Positions 1 to 12,715 of a stretch of DNA of 64,000 nt are shown here, one piece after another. The notes under the pieces were generated by a model. That model did not search any database. It saw only the letters and a program-made list of their open reading frames with translations, and was not told the DNA's origin. The translations under genes and the position numbers were made by a program. The stretch lies in NCBI GenBank assembly GCA_946807835.1, contig OX327711.1, positions 13,303,501 to 13,367,500 of the forward strand. Direction: 5' to 3'. The stretch comes from Ailanthus altissimus (Eukaryota > Streptophyta > Magnoliopsida > Sapindales > Simaroubaceae). Position 1 is the stretch's first letter; each line of letters starts with the position of its first letter.

Positions 1-2467
1 AACCTTTAAGCTTTTTCAAGTACATGTAGAGAAATCATTGAGTAAGAAAATTAAAACCCTGCAAACAGATGGTAGAGAAGAGTACACAGCTTTAGTTAAA
101 GAATTGAATTTTTTAGGCATAAGTCACAGAATGTCCTGTTCATACATTCACCATTAAAATGGGAGGGTAGAGAGAAAACACATGCACATAGTAGAGACAG
201 GACTAACAATACTGGCGTAGAGTGGTTTACCCCTTAAGTTTTGGTGGGATACTTTTGCTAGTGCCACTTTTTAGATTAATAGAATGCCTTTGATAGTTCT
301 TAAGTTTCAATCTCCTTTTGAATTGTTATTTGGTTATAAACCTAACTATAGCTTTATGAAAGTGTTTGGCTCATAATGTTATCCTCACTTGAGAAAGTAT
401 TAAACATATAAACTGAACTTAAAAAAAAAGTGTTTTTATAGGTTATAATAATCAATATAAGGGGTATAGATGTATGGATCCAAATGGAAGAGTGTACATA
501 GCTAGACATGTGGTCTTCAATGAGTCTGAATTTCCTTTTCTGTCTAATCCATCTTTTAATAAAACCAACAGTGAAATTCAGAATTTATCCTCGGCTATAA
601 ATTGTTCTACTTATGCTACATAAATAGTGCTTCAAATCTATAGACCTGAAGTCTTGTTCCTTGGATCAGCTGATGAAGCCCATAGTATAGCTTCACCTGA
701 AGTTGATAACTTACACACTATATCTGACACACAAAGAGAGATCCTTCAAACACTAACCTGCAATAACTTCACAGATCACCATCAGAAGCAGAAACCCACA
801 ACACACACTAAAACAGCCAATAATATTGACCAAAATGTGTCAACACATCAAGAACAACAAAACCAAACCTCAAATAAATACCCCATGGTCACTAAGAGTA
901 AAGCATGAATCTTCAAACTAAAAATATATACTGCCAGTATGATCAACAATGCAAAATACACATTGGAAAAAAGCAATAGAGGAGGAGTTTAAAGCCTTGA
1001 TCAGGAATAATACTTGATGTTTAGTTCCAAAGGTTGAAGTCAGCAAAGTTGTTGGGAACAAATGGGTTTTTAAAATAAAAAAGAATGCTGATGGCAGTGT
1101 GTCAAGATACAAGGCTAGGTTAGTAACCAAAGGGTATCATCAAACACCAGAAATAGACTTTGTGGAAACTTTCAGTCTTGTTGTTAAAGCAAGCACTATT
1201 AGAGTAGTATTGAGTATTACAATAACAAAAAGGTGGAAGTTAAGGCAAGTAGAAATGAATAATACCTTTCTTAATGAAGAATTGACAAAAACAGTATATA
1301 TAGAGCAACTTGAGGGGTTTACTGTACTAGGTAAGGAAAATTATGTATGTAAGCTTCAAAAAGCCTTGTATGGCTTGAAACAAGCCCCTAAGGCTTGGTA
1401 TGAAGGTTAAGAAATGCCATATTGCAGTAGGGGTTCTACAATGCAAAATCTAATTGCTCAGTGTTTATTACAATAGATCATTTACATATATTGATAGTAC
1501 TTATATATGTAGATGATATCATAGTCACAGGAAGTGATGAGCACATCTAGCAGCAATTCATAGATAAACTGAACACAAAGTTTGCTCTCAAGGAACTTGG
1601 AGAACTTAATTTCTTTCTTGGGATAGAAATGACCGAAATAGAAACAGGTCTACATCTTTCACAAGCCAAATATATAGCAGACTTGTTACATAATACACAC
1701 ATGGCAAAAGATAAAAGTTGTGGGACTCCTATGAGCTCAGGGCAGAAGATTACAAAAGACAAAGGTGACTTGTTTTCTAATGTTACACAATACAAGAGCA
1801 TAATAAAAGCTTTACAATACTTGACTCTAACAAGACCTGAAATCTCCTATAGTGTCAATAAATTGAGTCAATACTTAATAGCTCCAACAATTATTCACTA
1901 GCAATATTGTAAAAGGTTGTTGAGATTTCTTCAAGGAATAAAAGATAGGGGATTGCTATTTAAACCTGGCAAGTTAATAGAGTTGGTAGCCTTCACAGAT
2001 GCGGATTGGGACTATGATAAAGATGATAGGAAGTTTGTTGGTGGATATTGTGTGTTTTTAGGGGGAAACCTAGTGTCTTGGAGTTCCAAGAAGCGGAAAG
2101 TTTCATCTCGCTCAGGTGCCGAGTCTGAATACAGGGCATTAGTATAAGTAACAGCTAAAATCTCTTGGTTACAGTCTCTTCTCAGTGAACTTCAAATACC
2201 TCTCAGCAGAACACCAATTATATAATGCAATAATTAGAGTGCTACGACTCTTGCAGCCAACCCTATTTTTCAGAATAAAACTAAACATTTGAAAATCGAT
2301 TTACACTTTGTTAGAGACAAGGTCTTAGCCAAAGAAATTGATATCAAATATGTTCTATCTGATTTTCAAATTGCTGACATATTTACCAAAGCATTGCCCA
2401 TCTCTCGGTTTCAATTTCTAACCTCCAAGCTCAATGTGACATCCCGACACATGAGCTTGAGGGGGGA
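1..2467 (+). mobile_element. Decayed Ty1/copia retrotransposon, internal region (integrase to RNase H)
   Basis: Broken copia pol in the usual order. Bases 1-230 read as integrase core (TLQTDGREEY, then HH-stop-NGRVERKH, a CAA-to-TAA change). Bases 960-1410 read as reverse transcriptase (NKWVFKIKK, RYKARLVTKGYHQ, ALYGLKQAPKAWY), with the YVDD motif in LLYVDDIIVTGS near 1505. Bases 1630-2460 read as the RT end and RNase H (FTDADWD, SRSGAESEYRAL, ADIFTKALP). Stops and frame changes occur throughout, for example after CLVP-like sequence near 1016, at 1408 and at 2145, so it cannot make a working polyprotein. A polypurine tract (TTGAGGGGGGA) ends at 2467. The 5' half lies outside the window. The order INT before RT is diagnostic of copia rather than gypsy. 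Confidence 0.93.
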
Positions 2468-2768
2468 TGTTAATTATATAGACAATGCTAGTGCTGAGCT
2501 GGACAATGCCAATGAAGAGCTATATGGTGGAGAGTGAAATGGAGTTATTCTATTTTGTAACTAACTAGCATAAATGAAGGAGTTTGTTATATAATTAGTT
2601 ATACAATTGTATTCTCTACCAAGTCTATAAGTCATTAGATATTTATCTCTTCAAAGTACTATAAATATGGATGTAATCACTTGTACATATAAGATGAAGA
2701 ATTTTCCAGAATTCTCTTTCTCTAGTTGTTTGTTTTTTTAGAAGAAAAACTTTCTTGCCAAACAAACA
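2468..2768 (+). repeat. 3' LTR of the first copia element
   Basis: It starts TGTTAATTATATA directly after the polypurine tract, and a CTATAAATA TATA-like box lies near 2660. The right end is placed at an AAACA near 2768 because an intron end of the HEMERA-like pseudogene follows a few bases later (acceptor AG at 2793-2794). The exact right edge is uncertain by several bases. The target duplication cannot be checked because the 5' LTR is outside the window. Confidence 0.7.
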
Positions 2769-2794
2769 CATTTTTCTATGTTTCCCTACTATAG

Positions 2795-5700
2795 TTATAT
2801 GGACTCAACATCTGGACAGCTTGAACCTGCCTCTGGTGCCAGTGCAAGTATTCCAGGAGAGGAATACTAGCCAGAAGGCACTGCCAGTCGAGTGAGGGCT
2901 GCCCGAGCTCCTGAGCCTACTGGTAAGTCAATAGGGTCTCCCTCTTATGGAAAACTTCCTGGAAGTAGGAGGAAGAAATATAAAACATATGTTACTGCTG
3001 CTGAATCTTCTGAAGTGATCGTGAAATCAAGTGTTCCCTTGGGAACTGAAATTTCTGAGGACACGGCAAAAGATCCTAAAGATTCCTCATATGTTGTTTA
3101 TCAGATAGAACCCGTGAAAGAAGAAGAGACTGGATTTGAATTAGAAAAGAAACTTAGATGCCCACATCCATTCATTGATCCCAAAGTGAAAGTCAATAGA
3201 GGAGCCACTAACTAGTGAAGAATTATGGTGGAATTGGAGAAAGGCAGACAAGGAACAATGGTCCAGATGGCAAAGAAGGAGACCTGATGTTGAAACGGTT
3301 AATGGAAGTATTAGCATATAATTTATATTATGAAGACAGGCATCTTCAACTAAGATGTGTAATGCACTTGCACTCAATTCAGCTCTTGCACAAAAGACAA
3401 TTAAGTTGTCTTCCACCTTGAATCGGAACTTAATATCTTCTGATTTTTAGGTTTTTCTTAAAGCAATGGCAGAGACTGAGCAAATAAAGCTTTATGGTGA
3501 ACATCCAACATTAACTGAAACTTCTCTTTACAGAGCTAGACGGCATCTATTCAAGGAAGAACATCCACAGCCTACACATTTATTTAAAGTGCTTCACAAC
3601 CTGATTTCCTGACTAGACAAAATCTGTTGCATTTCTGTAAATGAAATGGCATACGATTAATTTTGTTTATTTCTATAGACTTAGAGCTGAACAAGAAAGG
3701 CTGAAAAGAATAGGGCCAATGGCATACTACTCGGAATGGGTAAAAGCATGGAAGAGGGACACTTCATGTGAAGCTATTCAGAAACATTATGAAGAGACTG
3801 GTGAAGATGAAAATATGCAGCTAATTGAAATGTTTTCTCATCAAACAGATCATGAATATCGCATAATGATGGGGACTGATGTTCGTATTAAAAGGGATCC
3901 TTTAGCAATGAGAATGCGGGAGGATCAAATAAAGCAAAGTACCTACTCTGTGGCTTATAAGCTTATGCTTTATATCTGTGTCTTTAGTCTCTTATCATTT
4001 TCATTCTTCACCTCTATCTTTCTCTTCAGTAATATAAGTTCTGTATTTTGTAAGAATTATACAGTATTATTGGTTAGTTAATTGGTCTTCACCGATTTGA
4101 CACTAAATATTTTTTGCCTTCTAGAGAGAGAAAAAGATGAATTTACTTACCCCATTACATTTTTTTGAGAAGATTTGATACTACATCTCCTCAGGATTGG
4201 CTGTATTTCACTTGTACTTTAGGCCATAAACGAGGGGCTTTCTGTTTTCTTTTATCAAAAACTTGTTTCTTGAATGAAACACAAAATTTTTTGTATTTTT
4301 TGGAAAGGTGTACTTTTGGATTACTGTTTTTCTTTACCTCATTTATGTAAATTGAGTTTTTTTAAAAATATAAAAATCACATGAAAATTATTTGGTGTGA
4401 TCATTCAAAAAAGTTTCTGAAATCGCCAGAATGCAACATTTATCTGTTTCAAAAAGCAGGGATGATACGGTTTTGAAAGCTCTTTTTGGAAATAGTTAGC
4501 CAAACAAGTTTTCAAATGAAAGTCAAAACGGTTTTGATCACAAGAACTAAACATGGCTGCCTTCTTGCTTTCTCTTTTTCTCTCCCATATACTATAATAT
4601 GACAATGAATTTATGTAATAACATTTACATAGCATAAATATTACAGTCACTTCATGAACCATTCATATTGATCATGATCAAGTTATATCACTTGTTTTCT
4701 TCAAAATGGAGAGATACGCATAATATTTTGTAATTTGTAAATGATAAATAGGATAATTTGCATTCCCTTTTTGTGTCTACATAGTCTCTTATAATGTTCT
4801 GGTGGTTGACAAGTCTGTTGGCCTCTGCAGTATGGGGTGGAGATCCAGTTTACCCAACTGTGAACTATATTCAAGACCCAGATGAAGTGCTTGATTACAG
4901 GGGTCCAGATTTCCATGAACAAACTCCTAATATGCTGGCTTATCTAAAGGAGATTAGTGTTCTGTACTTTTTTTTTCCGCTGTAAAGATGTTTATAGGCA
5001 GCTCTTTTAGTAATTTCTTCACTTTTTTTCAGCAAGGTACTTGTCATTCTGATTATGAAGCAACTTTTGGTTTTTGAATGGAAGTTAATTATTTAATGGG
5101 CTTTCTGGGTGGTTATGATACATAGCTTGGGCCTTTTATGTGACAATTAAGGTTTGATTCCTTGTCTTGGCTTACAGCTTTTATGGTTGGCAATTACTAA
5201 TCATAGATCTAAAGAGTTAGATCTTCAAAGATTTAAGTTTGCTGGATTTGGCATTTTTAACTTGCTATAATCTAATTATCAATATGTTCTCTGGGTTTTG
5301 TTTGCTTTTTTTTAAATGGGTGTTCCTTTAGTGCTGAAAATACAGAAGATTGAAACTTGTTTGATTATAATGGAAGCTGACAATCTTGACTTGTGGATGA
5401 GTAAATCACTGGGGCACTAAGCGAAGGTTACCTTTCCACATATCCGCATCTTGGGTTTTAAGCATATACCTATAAATCTTACAATTAAGTGGGTCAACTG
5501 AGTGCTTTTAAGAAACATTCGACTTAGTTTCATCCCACTTCTGAGCAGCGTAATTCTAACCCTCTTATTAGTGCTACTGTAACTAAATTTTTTATCATTT
5601 TCTCCATATAAAATGGTTGATATCGAGGTATTAAGAGTTAAAACTTCAAATATCCATGACGTTCAAAGTTGACTGACTGTAGTAGTTGTGCCATGGATCC

Positions 5701-6272
5701 TAAAAAAATCCAAGCTGAATACAATCAACTTGAATTTCAATTTGCCCTGTCCCACATTTGGAGGCTATTCCTGATTTGAACTGTGTGGCACCATGGGACT
5801 GGTTTACATTTTTCTAACTCTGAATTCTAACGACAGAAGTGAAAGGAAAGAGTATATACGGGTGCAATAAGTTAGTGTTGATTAAAACTCTGAGCTTTTA
5901 TAGCTGCCTTCTCTTTGATTTCCTTGAAGAAACATCAGATCAAGTAGGACTTGCACAGCAATTTCTTTGGGGAAAAGAAGGCATAAATGTGGTAGTATAT
6001 ACTTGGAGTTTTGAGCAACCAACCCTCGTGTGGTGTTCCTATATTTGCTTTATGCTTCCATTATTTTATTTGCCTTCTCTCATTTGACTCATTAAAAATT
6101 TGAAGTCCTAGATTAAGCACATGAAGCATTTTTAGGGTTTGCAATGGAAACTATGAGTATTATTTTGATCTTCAATTGCTGACCTCTGCTTACTTTTGAT
6201 CAGCATGGAAAAATCATTTCAAGAGAGGACCTTGAAAAGATTCTAGCGAAAGAGAAGACTGAAGAACTTGAA
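2795..6272 (+). pseudogene. pTAC12/HEMERA-like pseudogene, five exons, 5' and 3' ends missing
   Basis: The exons match my knowledge of pTAC12/HEMERA (PAP5), a protein of the plastid-encoded RNA polymerase that also acts in nuclear phytochrome signalling. Exons by eye: 2795-3297 (SGQLEPASGA, RAARAPEPTGKS), 3451-about 3567 (LKAMAETEQIKLYGEHPTL), 3679-3938 (MAYYSEWVKAWKRD, MMGTDVRIKRDPLAMRMRE), 4831-4952 (GGDPVYPTVNYIQDP, GPDFHEQTPNMLAYLKE) and 6204-6272 (HGKIISREDLEKILAKE). Introns remain, so this is a DNA-level duplicate and not a retrocopy. Lesions: TAG in place of the conserved Trp codon at 2868-2870, a frameshift near 3200, the donor after 3567 lost, and the donor after 4952 reading AT instead of GT. 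The last exon, with its acidic tail, was not found downstream. The first exons would lie left of the copia insertion or are lost. Confidence 0.88.
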
Positions 6273-7440
6273 GTAAAGTTTAACTTTACTAGTAAATGAT
6301 GTTTTTCACCAAATTTCTTCTTGTTTTTCCTTGTGTTTACATGAACATTTTTCTTACGATTCAAGAGATCTTTTCTTCATTTCTTTTACTCTGTTTGTTT
6401 TCTTCTAAATTGAGCACCAGACTATTTCCTACCTTTTTTTCATAATGTTTCCTTGACCGACATGTTAATTGTCTCATAACATCACCAACATGACAACAGT
6501 TTCACCTGAGTTCAAGTAGACAGTCAGAAAGCACTTAGATGCTTTGGTTTGTATCTTGTAGAACGTTTTTCAATAGGAAGTCCTTCTAGGAAGATTATTC
6601 CTGACATGGGCTTCTCAAAAGACAAACTAGTTGTCTTGACAGCCTTGATCCTCTGGATCACAGTTGCCATTGACAATATTTTCAGCCATTGGCTTCATTT
6701 TGGGCTGCAAATTTCTTTCTCAAAGTAAGAAAACTTCTTCTGAAAAGTGATATAGACTATCAAGAGATTCGGCTGTAAGGAGGGAGAATGCTAGATACTC
6801 CCCTGTCAATTTTTTATCTTAATCCACATTTGTGGCGTATAATCAATATACTAAGGTTTTAGACTCTGCTTTAATTAAAAAAAAATGGAGATCTAACTCG
6901 TTATTCACTTGGGATATAGAAAAGCAAATCAAAATTTTGATTTTCAGATTGGTTGCAACCTCCGGCCACTTCTATGATAGAAACAAATGCCATTGAATCA
7001 CATATAAAGAAGGGGTTGGAAGGAAGCATGTTTAAGGGAGTATAATTCAGTGTTCACAACACATTTAACTTGCGTTGGTTTTTAACACCTTGAAATATCA
7101 AAAAGTGAAGTTGCTTTACTTGTTCAGTTATACTGAATCAAATTTCCTAGAAACATTAATTTTCACTACATGGAACTAATCAAATGAAAGTTGAGAATCA
7201 TGGTACAAGATTATTCTTGTCAAAAACACTCCTCTATACGGTAAATACGGGGGCTGGGGTTGCACGAGTGCTCAAGCTAGTTGATGTTGTGTAAATTGTC
7301 TTCAAAACTACTGTAGTGAAGCTTACTTTAGAAAAAAAGTAAAAAATAAAAAAAAATTATTTAATTTTTATGTGTAATTAAACATTTAGCATCAAATTTT
7401 AAAGATATTGTTGATGCTGATTCAGTTCTGACTTGTGTTA
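6273..7440. other. Intergenic, no gene recognised
   Basis: The fifth pseudogene exon is followed by GTAAAG, a plausible donor, but I see no further exon. Bases 6590-6720 can be read with few stops on both strands, and I could not assign either reading to a family. The rest is AT-rich with A and T runs. Confidence 0.5.
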
Positions 7441-7451
7441 CCTCTCTCGTT

Positions 7452-7920
7452 AAATAGAAATTAAGTGGATTTTAAATATATATAAATAAGTAGGTAATAT
7501 TATGTAACAGGCTAGTCTTTTGGGTCAATGGCAAGCATTCGATCTATGACAAGTAGCATCAGAGAAATTTTGAATTTTCATTCGCATATGAGCCCTCAAA
7601 ATCGCCCCAATAAAAATTGCTATGTGAAATGTAGGTCTTCTAGAACTCTGAAAGATGGACAATACAAGTAAAGTGGACCCTGAAAATTTTATGTCTTGAG
7701 CCTTATAGAGGATAATGAGTCTCGTAGCCCCAGAGGGAAGGGCAATACAGGTCAAGTTATTCCCTAAGTTTGAACTAAACCATGACGATGGCATCATGTG
7801 ATTAAGTAGGGAATGTCACATTCTACATCAAATAGAAATTGGGTGGATCTTAAATATATATGAACGGATAGACAATTTACCTAACAGACTAGTCTTTTGG
7901 ATCAATAACAATCTTCTGAC
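7452..7920. repeat. Direct repeat, two copies about 378 bp apart
   Basis: Copy A (7452 to about 7540) and copy B (7830 to about 7917) share, in order, AAATAGAAATT..GTGGAT, TTAAATATATAT, AACAG.CTAGTCTTTTGG and ATCAA or GTCAA. They are diverged, and the stretch between them has no recognisable gene. They may be parts of one decayed transposon, but the family is unknown. Confidence 0.65.
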
Positions 7921-8226
7921 CTACAACACTTGACTTGCATTGGATTATCGAAGTAACAGTACTTTTTGGACAAAATTATGGTCCAAAAACAGTTTTCAGA
8001 GTTGAGATATAATTTAGATTTTATATTTTTAGATATAACTTGAATACAATCTTACAAAAAATAATAAAGATAATTTAAAATTAAATTTTATTCTCGTACC
8101 TATAAGTTGATTTGAACACTTTAAACTTCAAACATTACATAAGTTTTTTCTTATATCGTGTTGGAAGTAAAAATTAATGATACTTAGCCTAATTCAGCAC
8201 TCAAGTTCTAACTTTTTTCCTGAGTA

Positions 8227-9285
8227 GTTCGGCCCAAAATGAGCTACTTCAGTGAGACTAAATTTGGGTTTAAACACTTAGACCTCTATAACTCAGTCCA
8301 AAAAACTCATTTAGTGGGACCTGTGTCAAGACATGTGTCACCACTCAATGCCGATGTTAGAAGACACGCTATAGAAGGTTGGACATCTGCCACGTCATTG
8401 TGGGCTCACCAGCAGGCGTACACATCAATATAACTTAGATCCTGCCATATCATTAGTATGACCCATTAAAAGAGCACCTAGACGCTACATCATCCGAGCT
8501 AAGACTTAAAGATAAGACTGAATAAGAGAATCCCTAAGGAGCTAATAAGCGAGCATCACGTTAGCAGACACCAGGGCCTTATCTTCTATTAACATTAATG
8601 ACATAGGGAACAGAAAATGTTTGAGGTAGTTAGGTAGCTCAACATAAGACCCATTGAGCTCAATGGGACAGAGTCAAACAATCCCTTTAAGTTTTTAGGT
8701 TTTACCAACTCGAGCTGACAATTCCAAAAAGCAACCAATCACCAATATTCTTAGTACTCGGTTTAATGACTTTCTTGCCCCTCTAAGTGAACTTATCCAA
8801 AATACTCTCATGATAGGAACGATTTTCTAATCATAGTTCGTCATGTGTCGCCTTGAGGGAAAATCTCTAGGCCAGCACCCTCAAAACTTAAGTTTTATCT
8901 CTAAATTGGGAAAAACTCAAAAAAATTAAATTTTGAACAACTCTTTAGCAAGAGAAACTCTCCTCCTTCTCTCTATAGGGCAAGTAAATCGTAGGGAATG
9001 TTCTTCACACAACAGTCACCTAACTTAAGCATGGAAGGGTCATCGTCGACCACCCTATCGGTGCCAATCCATAACCCTATTTTCTTTGTGCTCCTCAGGT
9101 CCCTTCATGATAACTAGCTTTTACTTGGCATTTAGCTTGCTCTCCACTCAAATTTGGACTCTAAACTACCAAAACAAAGCCTTAACTTGACCCTTGGTAA
9201 AGGCTCAGTGAACTCGAACTTTCTAACACTTTTCTCACACTCGTTGGGGTCAGGCCTTTTAGGTCAAAAATTAGACTCCAATATA
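8227..9285 (+). repeat. Ty3/gypsy LTR-like block, left copy
   Basis: The half from about 8640 to 9285 matches 20236-20896 in order: GAGCTCAAtGGGACAgAG, a GTCAcGTGTCGCCTT-like block, AATCTCcAGGCC, GTTTATCTCTAA, and an end related to CCGAAAATCA or CAAAAATTAGACTCC. That end is typical of plant Tat-type gypsy LTRs. The left boundary near TTCGGCCCAAAATGAGC is an estimate. Divergence between the copies is high, so the element is old. Confidence 0.6.
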
Positions 9286-9639
9286 TCATATATTTATTTT
9301 GAAAATGGTCAATCATGTTAAAATTATAACAAAAGAATGTATACAAAACTTGATTGGTTGTATTATAATGGATATATTTTAAATTTTGTTCAACTTGTAG
9401 TTTTCATATTATAGATTGTTGGAAATTGATGCTTTGATATCACTGTTGAAAATTTGCACTGTAGCCTAAGCCTTAAAATTTAAGAACAAACTGTGAAAAA
9501 AAAATTGAAAATAAAACACCAATGATTTATAGCGGTTTGATTCTATTAAACCTATATCCAGTTTTTGAGCTGAACAATATGTCCAAAACTGCATTATAAC
9601 TCAAAATTATATAAGGAATATTATTATATAAATATGTAC

Positions 9640-10195
9640 TCTCTCGATGCCCATTTTCTCTTTGTTCATCATATGCACGAAAGCCTTTTTATCATTGCTT
9701 AATGAGGCAGAAAAGGAAATTGTAATCCATGGCTTCAAATTTAACAAGCAGTTGATAGTCTTCCATTTACTTTTCACTAATGATAGTTTGATCTTTGCTA
9801 GGTTGATTTTTTTTAGTGTTGTAAGCTCAAATTAAGTTCTATATGTTATGGGATTGTTTCTGGGTAGTTTTTCATTTTGAGAAGTCTTCAATGTTTTTTA
9901 GTCCCAACGTTAATGTCCAGACAAGGCAAGCCATTACAAAGCTCTTAAATTGGATGAGGTCTCTTTACATGAGAAATATCTAGGTTGCCTTCAATGATTA
10001 ATAGGAATAAAAAGCTCTTCTTCAATTATTTAAAGCTTAGAATTTTAAGCAAGATCAAACTCTTTTCAAGTTGTGGCAAGAAAGTCCTCATAAAGGCAAT
10101 TGCGTAGGCTATGGTTACATACATTCAGTGTTTTTAAGATTCCCACACTATTAGATATCCATAGATCCTTGGTTGTTTTTTGATGGGGTTCCAAG
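9640..10195 (+). mobile_element. LINE (non-LTR) reverse transcriptase fragment
   Basis: Frames read LLNEAEKE, IHGFKFN and HLLFTNDSLIFAR. The last corresponds to the LLFADDSLIFAR catalytic box of plant L1-type RTs, with the first Asp of the pair changed to Asn or Thr. Downstream, FSPNVNVQTRQAI, a GKKVLIKAIA-like stretch and a YIQCF-like stretch match the region after the thumb in the same family. Several frameshifts and stops make it inactive. No ends, poly-A tail or target duplication were found. Confidence 0.8.
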
Positions 10196-10440
10196 TGTTA
10201 CGGGCCGGGCATTTTGCATTAACCAAAGACGAGTACGTTTAGTAATGTTGCTTATCAACCCATATATTTTCAAGACCCACTCAATTTATATTCAATGTGG
10301 GACATGACATTCTCCCCTACTCAATCATATAACACCTTCATCACGATCTGGCTCAAACTTAAGGGTCAGCATAGCCCATATTACCCATTCTCTCTATTTA
10401 TGATAGACCTACATCTCACATGCCAATCTTATTAGGACTC
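10196..10440. other. Unclassified repeat-like segment
   Basis: It begins TACGGGCCGGGCATTTTGC and carries GTGGGACATGACATTCTCCCC, a wording often seen near transposon ends in plant genomes. I cannot place it in a family. It lies between the LINE fragment and the gypsy gag remnant. Confidence 0.3.
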
Positions 10441-10446
10441 AAAATA

Positions 10447-10680
10447 AAATTTTTAGAGCGTAAACAAGTGGATCAATTGGTTAAGAATAGATATTTGAAT
10501 GATTTTAGAGTGGACTAAGAACAAAAGAAACCTCAACAACCTAATAACTTAGATCCCGAGCCCTCAACTCAACAGGAAAGGACCATGATATTTATTGGGG
10601 GTCTAAAATTGGTTGGGGATTTTAACCATCAAAGAAAAAATTATTCCCAATATTCCATGGTGGACAAAAGCATTAGCTCA
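10447..10680 (+). mobile_element. Ty3/gypsy gag C-terminal remnant
   Basis: Frames read KQVDQLVKNRYLNDF, like the Q-I-E-x-L-I-x-x-G-Y-L-x-x-F stretch of Tat-lineage gag. Then come PSTQQERTMIFIGG and LVGDFNHQRKNY, like the I-x-x-I-x-G-G-P-x-x-A-G-x-S-N-x-x-R-K-x-Y linker between gag and protease. Stop codons interrupt it. It fits as the gag of the same old element whose pol lies at 18.6-20.2 kb, but the 8 kb between them means later insertion or rearrangement. Confidence 0.5.
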
Positions 10681-12715
10681 GGGGTAATTTCAACAATCGG
10701 ATGAGATCCAATAGTGGGATAGTTGTTCATGTCTATAGTATCTATCAGCAACCCGACCATTAAGTGATTGAAGAGTGATAGTAGAAACAACGCACAACTT
10801 TTGAAAAGTTATCTTCATTTAATGCTTGGTGCTAATTTTAAATTTAAAATCATCAACTCTGTGAACAACTCCTCAACTAAACCGGCAATAGGGCATCACA
10901 AAGCTTATCATTATAAAAAAATCTCTCCCATATAAAGCACTTTCATCATCACCAAGAATCTCTCCAATGTCAAGCACTAAAATTAAGTTTTCAGTAACCT
11001 CACATCAAAAGTCTAATCTCGAAGCCAACCCATCAAAGGCTTATTTATTAAACTCAGTCATTGTTCAACAACCTCTGTATGGGGGGCCCAAGGCCACAAG
11101 CACAATAAGAGTCAAGGTGCTTAAGATCGATGCTCAACAAGTTTGTTATTGATAGATATATCATCACACTTAGAATGGTCGACCTTGCAATTCACCTCTC
11201 ATTGAGGACTATATTAGAAATAAGACAATGACTTACCATTATAATCTCGGACATGGTTTATCACTATAATCTTTCGTAATTTATCATGACAATCTCAAGC
11301 ATGGCTTATTGCTATAATTTTGGACATGCTTATCCCCATAAACTTGAGCAACCCAAACGTGGTAACAACCAAAAGATCTGAAAAAGCAATATTTAAAAGG
11401 GAATAAGAGACAAGATAAAGGAGGATTCTTATTTCAAACTCAAAAAGAAAAAATAATTTAGTCAACCTAAATACATTTTTTGACCACCTCTATTTTTCAA
11501 TTACTCCAACCATTGATTTAAGCTTCGAAGAGTTATTATCAAAGATAACTATCGGTATAAATTTAATCAATTTTTTTGAATGCATATACCAATTTTTGTG
11601 AGGAGTTTTGTGAGTAGTGATCAAAGAATAGAAGACTAACTCAACTTTTAGTTAGAACACTGTTTTTAGAATAAAAATTCATTGATGATCGAAGGACCGA
11701 GTGTCCAATGAAAGACTAATGTCAACACTTTTAACCATTTTTCAATTTCTTTTTTAATGCAAAAATAGTGAATGTCCTCAATTTCTTATTATTGTTTTTA
11801 GCCCATGTGAGTGGGCATCTCAGACAACAAGCCCAATTGTAGAAACAACCCAAAAATATTTGGACTTCTCAAGCCCAAAAATATTACAACTTGAACAAAA
11901 CAATTTCGTCCTTACACCTCCCCATATTTGTCCCGCCGAATCAAGGTCATGCGTAAATTTAGAGTTAGGCAATTTATAATTTTGGCTTACAATTCCTTGT
12001 TCAAATATTTACCAACAAACAAATTCTTCAAAACTAACTTAGCATTATACAAATTTCTTAGAACGTTTTCAAAAAAAAAAAAATTAATATTAATCTATTC
12101 GTTAACACTTGTAATAAAAATAAAATTGTCTTCTCTATTTATATATGTACAGAGAGAGAAAAAAAATATTATATACTTCTAATTGTTGATTTAGCTTTTT
12201 ACTATTATTTTTGGTTAATTATATATTTCTCAAGTTCTTTTTTTTTTTTTTTGGTTACTTTTAGAAGCACATAATACAAAGTACTTTCTAAGAAAATAAA
12301 TTTTAATTTTTCGTCAACTATATATCATTGAAGTTATTTTCAATTAAGAACAATTAAACAATTAAAGATCTTGTCTTCTTTTTCTAATTACATATCTTAA
12401 TCATATTTCTTTCTCAGCAATTAATAGATAAAAGTTGGTTATAATTTAATCCTCAGTTAGAAAAGAGATGGGGGATGAAAAGTAAAATGCGCGGGGGTAT
12501 ATAGTTCAAGTCATACTATTTTAAGGGAATGAAAGAACAAAGTAGATCCAATAATTAAACCGGGCATCAATTTTATTTTATTGTTTAGATTGTCAATGTT
12601 GTTGGGCTTTTTGGTTTTGAACTCAAATTGGGCAGTTATGGGTGGTGTCTGGCCCAATTGGACATTGGGTCAAATTAGTTAGTGTTTACAAGAACATAAC
12701 TGCAGTGTAAATATT
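10681..12715. other. No gene recognised; AT-rich and repeat-like
   Basis: Short open frames occur (for example 10967-11152 and 11928-12182), but they are low complexity and match no family I know. A small block near 11220-11340 repeats variants of 'atggcttatc..tataatct', which suggests a degenerate internal repeat. Confidence 0.4.

Noticed and set aside
6590..6720. Possible conserved exon on either strand.
   Set aside because: Each strand gives a frame of 40 residues or so, but neither resembles a family I know and neither has fitting splice sites.
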